Shown here: positions 30,259 through 40,220 of the stretch, one piece after another | How positions within the stretch are numbered: the stretch's first letter is position 1 | Layout: every line of letters starts with the position of its first letter | From: Morinoia aosen | Lineage: Eukaryota > Arthropoda > Malacostraca > Amphipoda > Talitridae | Assembly: GCA_030386875.1 (NCBI GenBank) | Contig: CM059560.1 | Span: forward strand, 34,714,183 to 34,778,182 | Direction of reading: 5' to 3' | Length of the DNA stretch: 64,000 nucleotides | Program-made: the position numbers and the translations under genes | Notes under the pieces: model-generated | Told to the model about the DNA's origin: nothing | The model's database searches: none | What the model saw: only the letters and a program-made list of their open reading frames with translations

Positions 30259-32309
30259 TGTCGGGTTTTTCCGCCAAAAGATATTGATTTTTTTACGGCT
30301 AGAATAACTCGAACGATTTCTCGAAGCGCATGGGAAAATTATGAGAGGGAAAATGAAAGCGTTTTTGGAACTCAGCTTGTTTTTCTGCTGTGTAGTTTAT
30401 TGAAGGAAAACCAAGGAGGACTGGATTGGATCTTGATCTCGGAGAGCTTGTTGAGGTGGCAATCCTTGCCGGAGGACCAGGCTGGCGTTGACGAAGACCA
30501 GCACGCGATGGAGTAAGCAGGGTGAGTGAGTTGTATTTGGGAATTTTGAGTTTAGGCAACTTTAGATAATTTGAGCGAGGTCCGTGACTTAGTTCAGGCA
30601 GAACGAGTGACTCAAAATAAGGTGGGGTGTGAGTGAGCAGTTAAATCCGGCTCATGTGAGCATAGCAATTACATGGTACTCAGGATAAAACCAGGAACCC
30701 AGGATGATGTGTGGTGGCGTTTGTTGACGTGAAAATCTAGGCAGAGTTAAAAGGCAAAGCTCAAGGCCCAGGGTGTAATGGTTTGTGTGTATGGCGATGC
30801 TGTAGAGGTCCTGCACAGGGGTCCAAGATGCTGGGTGAAACATTCCAGGAGAGACATCAAGACATTCCAATCACTGACAATCCAAATTATAATGACAACT
30901 CTTCCCACACGGAGACATTTGAAAAACTCCTACAGGTCTGGCTCCGGCTACGTTGGGATTCTCACTTTTGGCAACTCAAAAAGAGATAGGACAGACTTTA
31001 GGTTGACAGATTTTTAATCAAGAGATAAATTTTTTAATCACTAGTGCCTCTGGCTTTTAAATTCTGAGTAATGGCTTACGAATTTCCAAGAATAAAGATC
31101 GTGATTCCTTACCGAGACTACGGGCAAGTAAACACGAGATCTACGAAAAATGGTGAAAATATCAAATGACTCAACTTTTGAAAGCAGTAAGAAAAACATA
31201 AAAATCCTAAAGTTTATGGATATAAATCCTACTGAAAAATCTTAGTAGATATCATATGCAATAATAAAGGAATTAAATAATAATATGTATCTCCAATGAT
31301 GAAAGAAAGGAGGGAAACCTAAACGTTGATTTTACAAGCGGAAAATATGCGAAGAAAGAAAACACGAAACCACGAAGTTACGCGTGGCGATCTAGCCGGC
31401 GGCTTACGCGTCGGCCTAAGCCAGAACCGCCAGCAATTCACACACACTTAAGATAGGCAGATAGTTGGGTGCTTTTATCACAAGAATGCGAGGAGTTAGA
31501 TTTAATTCCATAGAAATGTTTCTCTATTGAAATAAAGGCGTTTACTTAAAGGTTTCCCCAAACGAGTATGGAATTAAGAAATGAAATACCAAAATTTATC
31601 AAGCATAGGCTTGATATAACACATGCCTAAGTATTTATAATCACAGAGTAGTGACGGAAAACGGCAGTATCTTGCTCCGCCATTTGAAACACAAAGACGC
31701 TATCGAACGAACGCCGGCTATCTTTCGCCGCGTTCATTCAAGCAGAAATTATCGTGGATTAGTAGATTATCGAAATGAAAAAGGTACGAGTCTGATTATG
31801 CTTTGATAATAAATTCATGACACGGAAATGCAATATCTTTACGCTAAGTCACGCTGAGAAAAGATAAAACACAGAATGAGACACATGCTAGTCTAAGAAT
31901 CTTAACACTAATTTTACCCCCAACTCAAGACACTGAGCAGATCTTTAGGGTAAAACACAATACATATAAAAAAACACGAAGCACATATACTTTACCCGTT
32001 CTTTTCTATTCTAAACCTAAATTTCACTCGCACTTACAAGGTGATGTTCGCACGCTAGCACGCCACAAGAAAGAGTGAGCAGTTCAAGCGACGCGCTTGA
32101 ATGTTTCCAAATCGGGGTGCTTAAAGGCTCGAAATGTCGATTGATTATTTGGTCTCTCATGTATTTACACACAAACTTCAATGATTACGAGTTAGAAGTA
32201 GAAAATAATTAATAATAAATTATAGTAAGATTTTTAATGCTAATGATTAATTTATTTCAGTGAGAATGGCAAATTTCTAATTTTTACTCTTATGTAGCGG
32301 TATGCTACA
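30259..32309 (-). repeat. 5' LTR of the gypsy element
   Basis: The repeat is 2,051 bp and appears identical to 23273-25323. It should contain the promoter for the minus-strand transcript. I could not pin down a TATA box or start site with confidence. Confidence 0.96.
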
Positions 32310-32313
32310 CTCA
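32310..32313. repeat. Target-site duplication, right (CTCA)
   Basis: Matches 23269-23272 on the other side of the element. Confidence 0.85.
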
Positions 32314-33040
32314 TCAACACGTCACGAGTAAATTGATATTCTGACAGTCGCTAAGACTAAACAGCCCTTGAACCTCCACAAACACACTCACTTACACCTG
32401 GCCAACGTCATCGCTCGCCGGACCTCGCCTGCACGGAGTTTCCCATCTAAGAGAAGATCGTCAGAAGTCAAGCACGTCATCGGTCATCACGGCTTCCCTC
32501 AATAAAGCAAAATCAAAGCTGAGTTATCCCATGCTTTATTATCCCTCTCTTACAATTTCGAAAAGCACTGTCGAGTAAAAAGATTAGGATTGGACGTTCA
32601 TCACCACCAAACCTAACAAATACTAGTTTATACGTAGGAGTGAAAATATAGTTCTGATTGTCAACCTCGCTGCCCTCAATCATTTATTTCGACTAGTGGC
32701 ATGGGTATTACGATACTCATGTGTGTAGCATATAAGAACCCTTACTTTAAGGTATATTAAAAACCAAAGATGAGTTTTTTGTATCATATGTATTGGAAAT
32801 AAAGAGGTTTTTTACACATGTGTGTCACAAATATATTCTTCAAATTTAAATAATTCAATAAATTCAGGTTATGAACTCGATTTATTCGGAATATTCAGAT
32901 ATTCGTTATGATCATTGTTGAAACCTTATAATATTTTTATTCTAAAGCTTCCCAAAAAGTCCACCACAAACATTTGAAATCTCTCCGTCATTATGAAATT
33001 TGTGTAATATAATAATGAAGGCATCTACGGATGCATTATT
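32314..33040. other. Flanking sequence, no gene seen
   Basis: No coding potential. The first ~300 bp are GC-richer than the surroundings and contain an AATAAA near 32,502, so they could be part of an older element that the gypsy copy interrupted. The rest is AT-rich. Confidence 0.4.
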
Positions 33041-33297
33041 TCCAATTTCAAGCCTGATAAATATCACCTTGTACATTGGATTTTCAAATGCCTTATAACT
33101 AACGCCAGGACGCCATGACGCTTTCCCCCGGTCAAGACCGGTACCCATTTCAGACACCTGGGTAGAGTGGGGTATTGTGCTTGGAATTTTTCTCCTATAC
33201 CCAACAGAGAAAATCGCCATCCAGGGCCAGGACTTGAACCCGCGTTTCCCGCACGGTGGGCAGGGCCTATAGACACAAGGCTATGGCGAGCACAAGG
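33040..33297 (-). repeat. tRNA-derived SINE
   Basis: On the minus strand the head contains GCGGGTTCAAGTCCTGGC, a good RNA polymerase III B box, preceded about 40 bp upstream by an A-box-like TAGCCTTGTGTCTATAGG. The following tail (TGGATGGCGATTTTCTC... to about 33,040) is the non-tRNA body usual for arthropod SINEs. It does not fold as a functional tRNA. The 3' limit is uncertain. Confidence 0.55.
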
Positions 33298-33539
33298 TTA
33301 CGTAGCCTTTTAATAATTTGACGTTGCTGTCCTACTGCTAAAAACTTCGTTTGGTTCTGCTTAATTTATGAATTTATTTTTAAAGGCTTCATTTATATGT
33401 TGATGGATCATTAATGTAGAAAGTTAATTTTCTCAATTTTCTTGCACGGAATCAGTAACTTTTCCAGTCATCAGAATAAATAGAATTGTATGTCAGTCCG
33501 GTTTAGTCAGCGTCCGAAAAAGAAGAGTGTGCAAATGAA

Positions 33540-34370
33540 GTGGATGACGGTGCAAGGAGTGCAAATGAAGTGGATGATGGTGCAAGAAGTGTGAATGCAA
33601 TAAATGAAGTGAATGGTGGTGCAAATGTGCCAGATGAGAGTAGAAGGATGAATGAGCATGATGAAAGAAGTATGAATGGGAAGAGAGTGAAGGAGCAACC
33701 TGTTGATATGCCACATGAGGTGCAGGCGCCTGTAGTGGAAATGAATGAAATGAAGATGGATAGAAAGAGTGATGTGAGTGGAAGAGTTGAACAAAAGAGT
33801 AGTATGAAAGGGAGAGTGAGACCTACGATTAGAATATGTGGTGACAGCATGGTGAAGAATGTGGATAGGTTTGTGAGAATGACTGACCGTAGTGGATGTA
33901 CAAGCATGAGAGGAAAGGGAGTGAAAGAGATTTGTAAGCATGCTGAGGAAGTAATAGATGGAATGGATGAAGGGATGGTTGTACTGCAAGGAGGTGGCAA
34001 TGGATTGCTTGAATGTGGGAGAGAGCGTACGGTGAATGCAATTATGAATGTCGTTGAAAGGGCGCGAAAGAAGAATGTAAGAGTGGCTGTGACCAGCCTG
34101 CTGAGAAGGCCTGCATGTGGTGAGGAGTATGATAGGGTGCGAAAGGAGGTGAATAGGGAAGTGCATGAGAGGATTATGAGTATGAAAGCTGAGAGTATGA
34201 AAAAGCGTGAAATGGGTTCCAGCTTCCTTGATATGGATAACCTAATCCAGAGTGGATGTTTTTGTGGAGATGGAGTACACCTTACTCAAGAAGGTGAGAT
34301 GAAACTCTCCAGGAGATACATCCAGTGGATTGGGTGTACTCATATTGTAATGGAAGGTGGAACTGGATGA
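33540..34370 (+). CDS. Retrotransposon ORF1 with SGNH/GDSL-type esterase domain, 5' partial
   Basis: About 276 codons are open with no ATG at the left end. The first ~30 residues are a coding repeat (EVDDGARSAN type). A charged linker follows. The esterase spans residues ~95-265: ICGDSMVKN with the nucleophile Ser (block I), GGGNG (block III position) and DGVHLTQEG giving the catalytic Asp and His (block V). ORF1 proteins of several CR1-group elements carry such an esterase, thought to act on lipids or membranes during retrotransposition. The TGA stop is followed directly by the ATG of ORF2 in the same frame. I am sure of the domain and less sure of the element clade. Confidence 0.82.
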   Translation: MDDGARSANEVDDGARSVNAINEVNGGANVPDESRRMNEHDERSMNGKRVKEQPVDMPHEVQAPVVEMNEMKMDRKSDVSGRVEQKSSMKGRVRPTIRICGDSMVKNVDRFVRMTDRSGCTSMRGKGVKEICKHAEEVIDGMDEGMVVLQGGGNGLLECGRERTVNAIMNVVERARKKNVRVAVTSLLRRPACGEEYDRVRKEVNREVHERIMSMKAESMKKREMGSSFLDMDNLIQSGCFCGDGVHLTQEGEMKLSRRYIQWIGCTHIVMEGGTG

Positions 34371-37300
34371 ATGGAAAGCTGTCAGAGCAAAAATGAAAAA
34401 TGTCGTGAATTGTCCAATAGTGTTGTAAGGTTTGGATGTATAAATGTGCGTGGATGGAATGCAGGAAAGTTGAATGACCTTGTAGCAGAATTTGAGAATG
34501 GAGATTTGGATTGTGTTGGTGTAGTAGAGACCCAAATGCGTGATAGTCAGTTTAAAATGTAAAAAGAGTAAGTACTATATGATTGGAAAAGGGCGTGTAA
34601 GTTGGCAAAAAAGAGGTGGTGGAGTTGGTCTCATTGTAAAAAATGCTCTAAATTGGAAATTAGAAGAAATTCCTGTTGGAAATGAACCTGAGAGTGAAGA
34701 TCTGTTAGTAATAAAGTGTGAAAGAATGCATGCCAGAGAATGTGTTATTGTGGTTGTATGCTATATGACAACTGATGGTATTTTAGCTCATCAAGAGAAT
34801 GTAAAAAAGTATGAAATATTAACAAGAATTGTGCAAGAGCATTGCAGATGCCCTCTGATTGTGGTGGGTGATATGAATGGCCATGTTGGTATACTTGGTG
34901 AGCCTGTGAATGCAAATGGACAAAAATTGATTGATTTCTGTGATGAGAATGAACTTGAGAACCTGAATGTAACAATAGGAAATGGCTTGCATACATGGCA
35001 AAGCAGGGAATGTAAAACTGCAATTGATTAAATGATAGTGAATAGTAGAGCAAGAATATATGTCAGAGAAATGTTTGTAGATGAAGATGATTTTGATATT
35101 GATAGTGACCATAAAATGCTTGTACTAGAATATAATTGGGGTGGAAAGGAGTCAATGCAGAAGGCCAGCAGAGTAAGAGAAAATTGGCATATTAAAATGG
35201 CAAACTGGGAAGAATTTAGAAATGAATTGAGTAGATGTAACTGGAACAGGTGTGGAAATGTAAATGACCTAAATAAGGAGATTGCAAGAACCTTTTATGA
35301 TGTGGCAGAGCAAAAGATCGGTAAAATGAAATGCAGGAAAAGTACAGGGAATGCTAGGTGGTTTACGAGTGAGATAAAGGAAGAACGAATGAGAAGGAAG
35401 ACTTTAAATAAAAAACAATGCAGTATGAGGAAAATGTATGAAAGACGCAGAATTACTGAGGATGAATAGCAGAGTGTATGGAATGAGTACAAGGACCAGC
35501 AGAAGAAAGTAAAGAGAATGATCAATGAGGCTAGGGTTAAAGAAGAGAGACACCAAGTTGAAAATCTAAGAAAGAAAGGTCCAGATGGAATAAAAGATTG
35601 GTATAGGTTTATACAAGGTAATGATAGAGGTAGTGAAGTTCAAGTTGATGAATTAGTAGTCAATGGTTGCAGTGTGCAAGATAGGATGCAAATGGTGAAA
35701 GCAGTTGAAGAATACTGGGAGGACATTGGTGGAATGAATGAGCAGGTTACAGATGATAAACCGATAAATTTTCTGATAGATGAACGTGAACTGCAAATGG
35801 AAGACGAAATCACTTGTGAAGAGATTGTAAGTTTTTTGAAGAAAGTAAAAAATGGAAAGGCATGGGGCCCTGATAAGATACCATATGAGTTCTATAAATG
35901 TGGAGGAGAGAGTGTAGTCAGTATGTTGAAATGTTTATTTGATGAGATATGGAAGAGTGAAAGAGTACCGGATGACTGGAACAAGTGTAATGTAGTTCTG
36001 TTGCATAAGGGTGGACATAAGAGTATGAAAGAACTTAAAAATTACAGACCAATTGCACTGGGTGACACCGTATGTAAGATCTTTTGTGGTATTTTGAATG
36101 AGAGAATGAAAAATTTAGTTGAGGAATTAGGAGTCCTGGGAGAAGAACAGAATGGTTTTAGGCAAGATAGACGTGGGGAGGATAATCTGTTTGTAGTGAG
36201 TGAAATAATTGAGCAAATGAAGAAGGATAACAACAAGGTATATTTAGCATTCCTGGATATTGAAAAGGCGTATGACAGAGTGGATCGGGTTAGGCTGTTT
36301 GAAATTTTGAGAAAAGTTGGTTTTAGCAGAAAAGAGTGAACATTGTACAGAGTCTGTATGAGAATACAAGTGCTATCTACAGGTTAGGAAATTTGGAAAC
36401 AGGGCAAGTGAGGAGCGTTAGAGGAGAGAGACAGGGCTGTACTCTGTCCCCCCTGTTGTTTGGATTGTACACAGAAGAATTAGCAGTTCGACTGAGAGGG
36501 AGTGGTTTAGGACTGAAAGTTGGTAATGAGAGACTGAGCTGTTTGTTGTATGCTGATGATGTGGTTGTGGTTAGTGAATGTGGTCATGAACTACAAAGGA
36601 TGCTTGACATTGTGAATGGATATAGTACAGATTTCAAGATGAACTTTGGTGCCGATAAAAGTAAGGTCATGGTTATAAATAGTGATGAGACTGATAGAGA
36701 CAGACTGTGGAATATTGGAGAAATCAGAATAGGTAGAACAAAAGAATACAAATATCTAGGTTGTATGATAAGTGAAGATGGATGTACTAGAACTAAAGGT
36801 GAGAAAGTGGCTAAAGCGATGAAGTGGAGTGGACGGTTAGGTAGTGTGGCCAGATACAGAGCAAACAAGTACGAATGTGTGAGAGGAATGTGGAAGTATG
36901 TTGCTGTACCTAGTGTCATGTATGGTATGAGTGCTCTTGCCTGGAATGGAAGTGATCTTGAAAAGCTGGATGTGATACAAAATAAGGTAGGACGTGTAGC
37001 ATTGGGTGCTCCAAAATGGACAGCTATAGAAGCCATTAGAGGTGACCTAGGGTGGAGCCTATTTTCAGAAAGAATGATGAAAGCTGTCCTGAATTATAAG
37101 GTGAGAATTGAAAGAATGCGGAATAGCAGGTGGGTAAGGCGAATCTTTGAATGGAATCTGAGTGTAAGCTATTGGGAGAAAGTATGTTGGGGGCATGCAA
37201 GGAAACTCAGTATGCAAAAGATTATTCATGTTAGAATTGGGAGACCTGTGGATGACTGGAGTTTAATAAATGTTGGAGGTGTAGGGCCTGAGTGGGACTG

Positions 37301-37784
37301 CAAGAGGTGGAAGAAAGAGATTGAGAGACAAACAAAAGAGTATGGATTGAATAAGTGGAAGCTTAGCATGATGCGGAAGCCTACACTTAACTGGTATATG
37401 AAAAAGAAAGCACCTAAGTTTGAGCTGTTCTATGATGGTAGTTTTGGAAGTCAACTCTTGTTTGCTGTGAGATGTAAGTCATTGAGTGTGAACAAACGTA
37501 CATGGAGATGGAATGAGAATAATAACAGATTATGTCAGCAGTGTAATAGTGGAGTAGAGGAAACAATTGAGCATTTTGTGCTGGAATGTAGTAAGTATGA
37601 GCAAGAGAGAGAGAGTTTTCTGAATGTGGTGTCTGAGCAGTATGGAGAGAATGAGTGGAATGCCAGATGCGCTGAAGATGATTGCGGTATGAGCTGTATT
37701 GCTGGATTGGATCAGGAGTGTAATGCGAGTATCACTGAGGCTATGAAAGTGTTTCTTGTGCGTGCCTGGAGTAAGAGACAGTGA
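34371..37784 (+). pseudogene. Retrotransposon ORF2 (endonuclease, reverse transcriptase), multiple breaks
   Basis: It starts at ATG directly after the ORF1 stop. Endonuclease parts: FGCINVRGWNAGKL, GVVETQ, VVGDMNGHVG, IDSDHKMLV. Reverse transcriptase: GKAWGPDKIPYEFYK, NYRPIALGDTVCKIF, FLDIEKAYDRVDR, GERQGCTLSPLLFGLY and catalytic LLYADDVVVV. The C-terminus has a Cys/His motif (CQQCNSGVEETIEHFVLEC). Breaks: frameshift near 34,550, in-frame TAA at 35,029, in-frame TAG at 35,467 and a frameshift near 36,336. The motifs themselves are all conserved. Confidence 0.88.
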
Positions 37785-38030
37785 CTGGAATGAGCCAGTC
37801 TGGTAGAATGGGCTGTAATGACCCAATGTGCCGGGGGACGGTGTTTTGACACACTGGTTGTCCCGGTGATGCCTTCCAATGGAGGCTTGTGACAAGGATC
37901 GTAGATCCTGAGTAGTTTAGTGGACAAGTCTGGTACCAGGCGCTGAACTCTTTGTGTGAAAATTGTGGAGGGAATTGTAGGCCGTTACAAAGGCCCCGAC
38001 ACTGTCGGCCCTCAAGTTCAAGTTCAAGTG
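37785..38030 (+). other. 3' untranslated region and tail of the esterase element
   Basis: GC-richer non-coding sequence with several short hairpins. It ends in TCAAGTTCAAGTTCAAGTG, a hexamer-type tail resembling those at the 3' ends of CR1/L2-group elements. Confidence 0.6.
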
Positions 38031-39206
38031 CAAGGCTCTTGGGTCCTTTAACGGTTAGGCCAGTTGTTGCCGCAGTGGTAATTGATCAAATTTTGCTATG
38101 GTTAAAAGTTTCAGAGTTTTGTCCAATAGGAATGAAGTATGTAGAAAAGTTTTTCATTGTACCTATAACGTACGTTATCAGAACTAAAAATACATGGTGG
38201 ATTTAGGCCTATAAATCTTCTAGTTACTGGACACTAAAGAAAAATAGGATAAAGCATATTATATAGAATGATGAAAGTTTCAACAGACTCTTATTTCAGT
38301 ATGAAAATATGTTTCATAGCTTCAAAAAAATGATTTAATCTTTTCATAAATATACTTGAACATATTTGTGGATGTATTAGTCAGTGAATGACTCTAGTTT
38401 TTAATCCTTAGAAACTCACCTATGCGTATTCTGTGCACACAATTAGTGCATAGTCATTGTGTGAGGTCATTTAATTGCTTAATATTGAAAATGCAGCTGC
38501 ATTCTATTATTACCATTTTTTTACTTAGTGTGTGTAAATAGTAACTAGTGAAAGAGAATGTTACTCTACAATCAACAGACTATTTCCAAGTCTAAGAACC
38601 TATTAGTTAGTGAAGCAAGCAATTGGTCCTGGTTGAATAATATACCATGTCATCATGGGATTAACTTATTTTTATAATTTTGTTAGCATGTTCTAACTTA
38701 AGTTAGGGTAGTTATAAGGATCGCGGACACTGAAGCATACCGGACACTTACGCTCTATTGTTTTCTATTGGCGCACTTTGTAGATTCTGTGCATCGACAG
38801 TGACAGGTTCGTATAAGTGATACTTCATTTCTCGTTTAAAAGTGGTTAATCATGATAAAATAAGTTTTGAACGTATGAAAATTGCATCTAATTACGTACC
38901 GACTACACATTGCTGCAATTTCTGCCAAAAAAAATAAGGATAGACCCCGGGAAAGATGAAATTTAAGTGTGAAGGTGTTGCTCATTCAAACGATCTTGCC
39001 GGCATATTGAAGCTCGAGTGTCATGTTTGTTATATTGAAACGTTTATAGTGCCATGTATTGTACACAGAACACAATTTTGACGTGTCCAGGAACCTTGAA
39101 AATTTTATCATCATTTTAAGTGTCCGGATGCCAGGTGTCCGGTAATAATCAGGTCTGAAGTATATCGGACATATTATGAATTTACCCATTTATATCTTTA
39201 TTAGAT
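38031..39206. other. Intergenic sequence, no gene seen
   Basis: AT-rich. GGACACT/GTGTCCGG motifs cluster at 38,724-38,750 and 39,118-39,175 and again at 40,718-40,800 beyond the transposase remnant. They could be decayed terminal or subterminal repeats of that element, but I could not build a clean inverted repeat. Confidence 0.4.
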
Positions 39207-40220
39207 GGCTCCTAAACGGAAGAAGCCGGTGTATAATGAAAAGCAGTTACTTACTGCAGTGGCAGCCATTAAGAATGGAATGTCGTACCGCAAGGCTTCA
39301 GAAAAGTATGGAATTCCGAAGTCCACATTAAGTGATCAAGACAAGACAAGATCGGAGAAAAAACTGCACTCTCAGTAGAGCGACCTAGTATGTTTAGAAG
39401 CCATACAGCTTACATAATTTACCCTAGATGAAATTGAACACAACAATTTAGTTATTATATTGATGATTGATACCCAGGCAACGCAAAATTGGTTCAATAG
39501 TTGTATATATTTCACATTTTATATGCTTTGTAATGCGTTTTTACGACACTATATGTATCAATCCTGCTTTAAATATTTGTTTGTTGCCTACAAATGCCTG
39601 CAGTATGCTGCACATAAAAAGTATTTGCAGAATAGGGGCATATTGACACTAATATTTTTACTTTTGTCAGGTCTATTACAAGGCCTACATCTTTCTTGAC
39701 AGCAGATCAAGAAACCCGGCTCGTAAACTGGGTCGTGACTATGGCCAAAATTGGTTATGGATTGCCTAGGAAAGAAATTCCATTAGTCGTCAAAGATCTT
39801 CTTGACCAGGCAGAGGCTAATGGGTACGAAATTCCAGCAGAAAGAAAATTCCAAGATAACTTGCCAAGTTCAACATGGATTTGTGCCTTTTTGAGGAGAC
39901 ACCCTGAGGTTTCAGCTAGACTCCCTGAAAATCTCGGTACCCAAAGGCCTGCTGTCACTAAAGAAACCATCAAACAATGGTTCGAAAATTTTGAGAATTT
40001 CTTGGAGTCGGAGCATCAGCTCAATGCGAAGGAGTTTTTGGTTCGAGAAAATGCTCATCGAGTTTTTAACTTAGATGAAAGCCGATTTCCGCTCCAAGGA
40101 ACCAGCGGCAAGGCTCTCATAATTACGGAAAAAGGCGCAAAATGCGTAAACAGGCTTGCTCCAGAGTCAAAGGAACAAATTACAGTGCTAGCATGTGTCT
40201 CAGCTTCAGGGAGTTGCTAA
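39207..40220 (+). pseudogene. pogo/Tigger-like transposase remnant with one likely intron
   Basis: Exon-like part 1 (39207-~39375) starts ATGGCTCCTAAACGG and encodes a Pipsqueak-type helix-turn-helix (YNEKQLLTAVAAIKNGMSYR, then ASEKYGIPKSTL). Part 2 (~39670-40220) opens after a TTTTGTCAG acceptor-like site. It encodes RPTSFLTADQETRLVNWV and a CENP-B/Tc5-type DNA-binding domain, then the start of a DDE_1 catalytic domain (HRVFNLDES, with the first catalytic Asp). A stop at 40,218-40,220 truncates the catalytic core, so it is not an active transposase. The 310-bp gap could be an intron or an insertion. No domesticated host gene is implied. Confidence 0.72.

Larger units (their letters stand above)
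23273..32309 (-). mobile_element. Complete Ty3/gypsy LTR retrotransposon
   Basis: The element is 9,037 bp on the minus strand: 5' LTR 30259-32309, primer site, leader, gag (29680-28703), pol by -1 frameshift (to 25365), polypurine tract, 3' LTR 23273-25323. Both LTRs are 2,051 bp and looked identical wherever I compared them. The ends are TGTAGC...CCGACA in the element's orientation, and a CTCA target duplication flanks it. gag and pol are uninterrupted. There is no envelope gene: only about 40 bp separate the pol stop from the 3' LTR. All parts needed for autonomous retrotransposition seem present, so it is young and possibly active. Confidence 0.96.
33505..38030 (+). mobile_element. Non-LTR retrotransposon with esterase ORF1 (CR1/L2/Daphne-like), inactive
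   Basis: The element has a 5'-truncated ORF1 (SGNH esterase), an ORF2 with AP-endonuclease, reverse transcriptase and C-terminal zinc motif, and a ~245-bp 3' untranslated region. The region ends in a short AAGTTC repeat (38,008-38,030), a CR1/L2-like tail. ORF2 is broken by two frameshifts and two in-frame stops. No ATG starts the ORF1 frame before an upstream stop near 33,497, so the 5' end is probably lost. Confidence 0.85.

Noticed and set aside
33230-33296. tRNA-like A and B boxes
   Set aside because: No full cloverleaf can be drawn and a SINE-type tail follows, so it is a tRNA-derived SINE rather than a tRNA gene.
33503-34166. Minus-strand frames up to 219 codons opposite the esterase ORF1
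   Set aside because: Antisense shadows of a purine-rich coding strand. The plus-strand frame carries the SGNH motifs.
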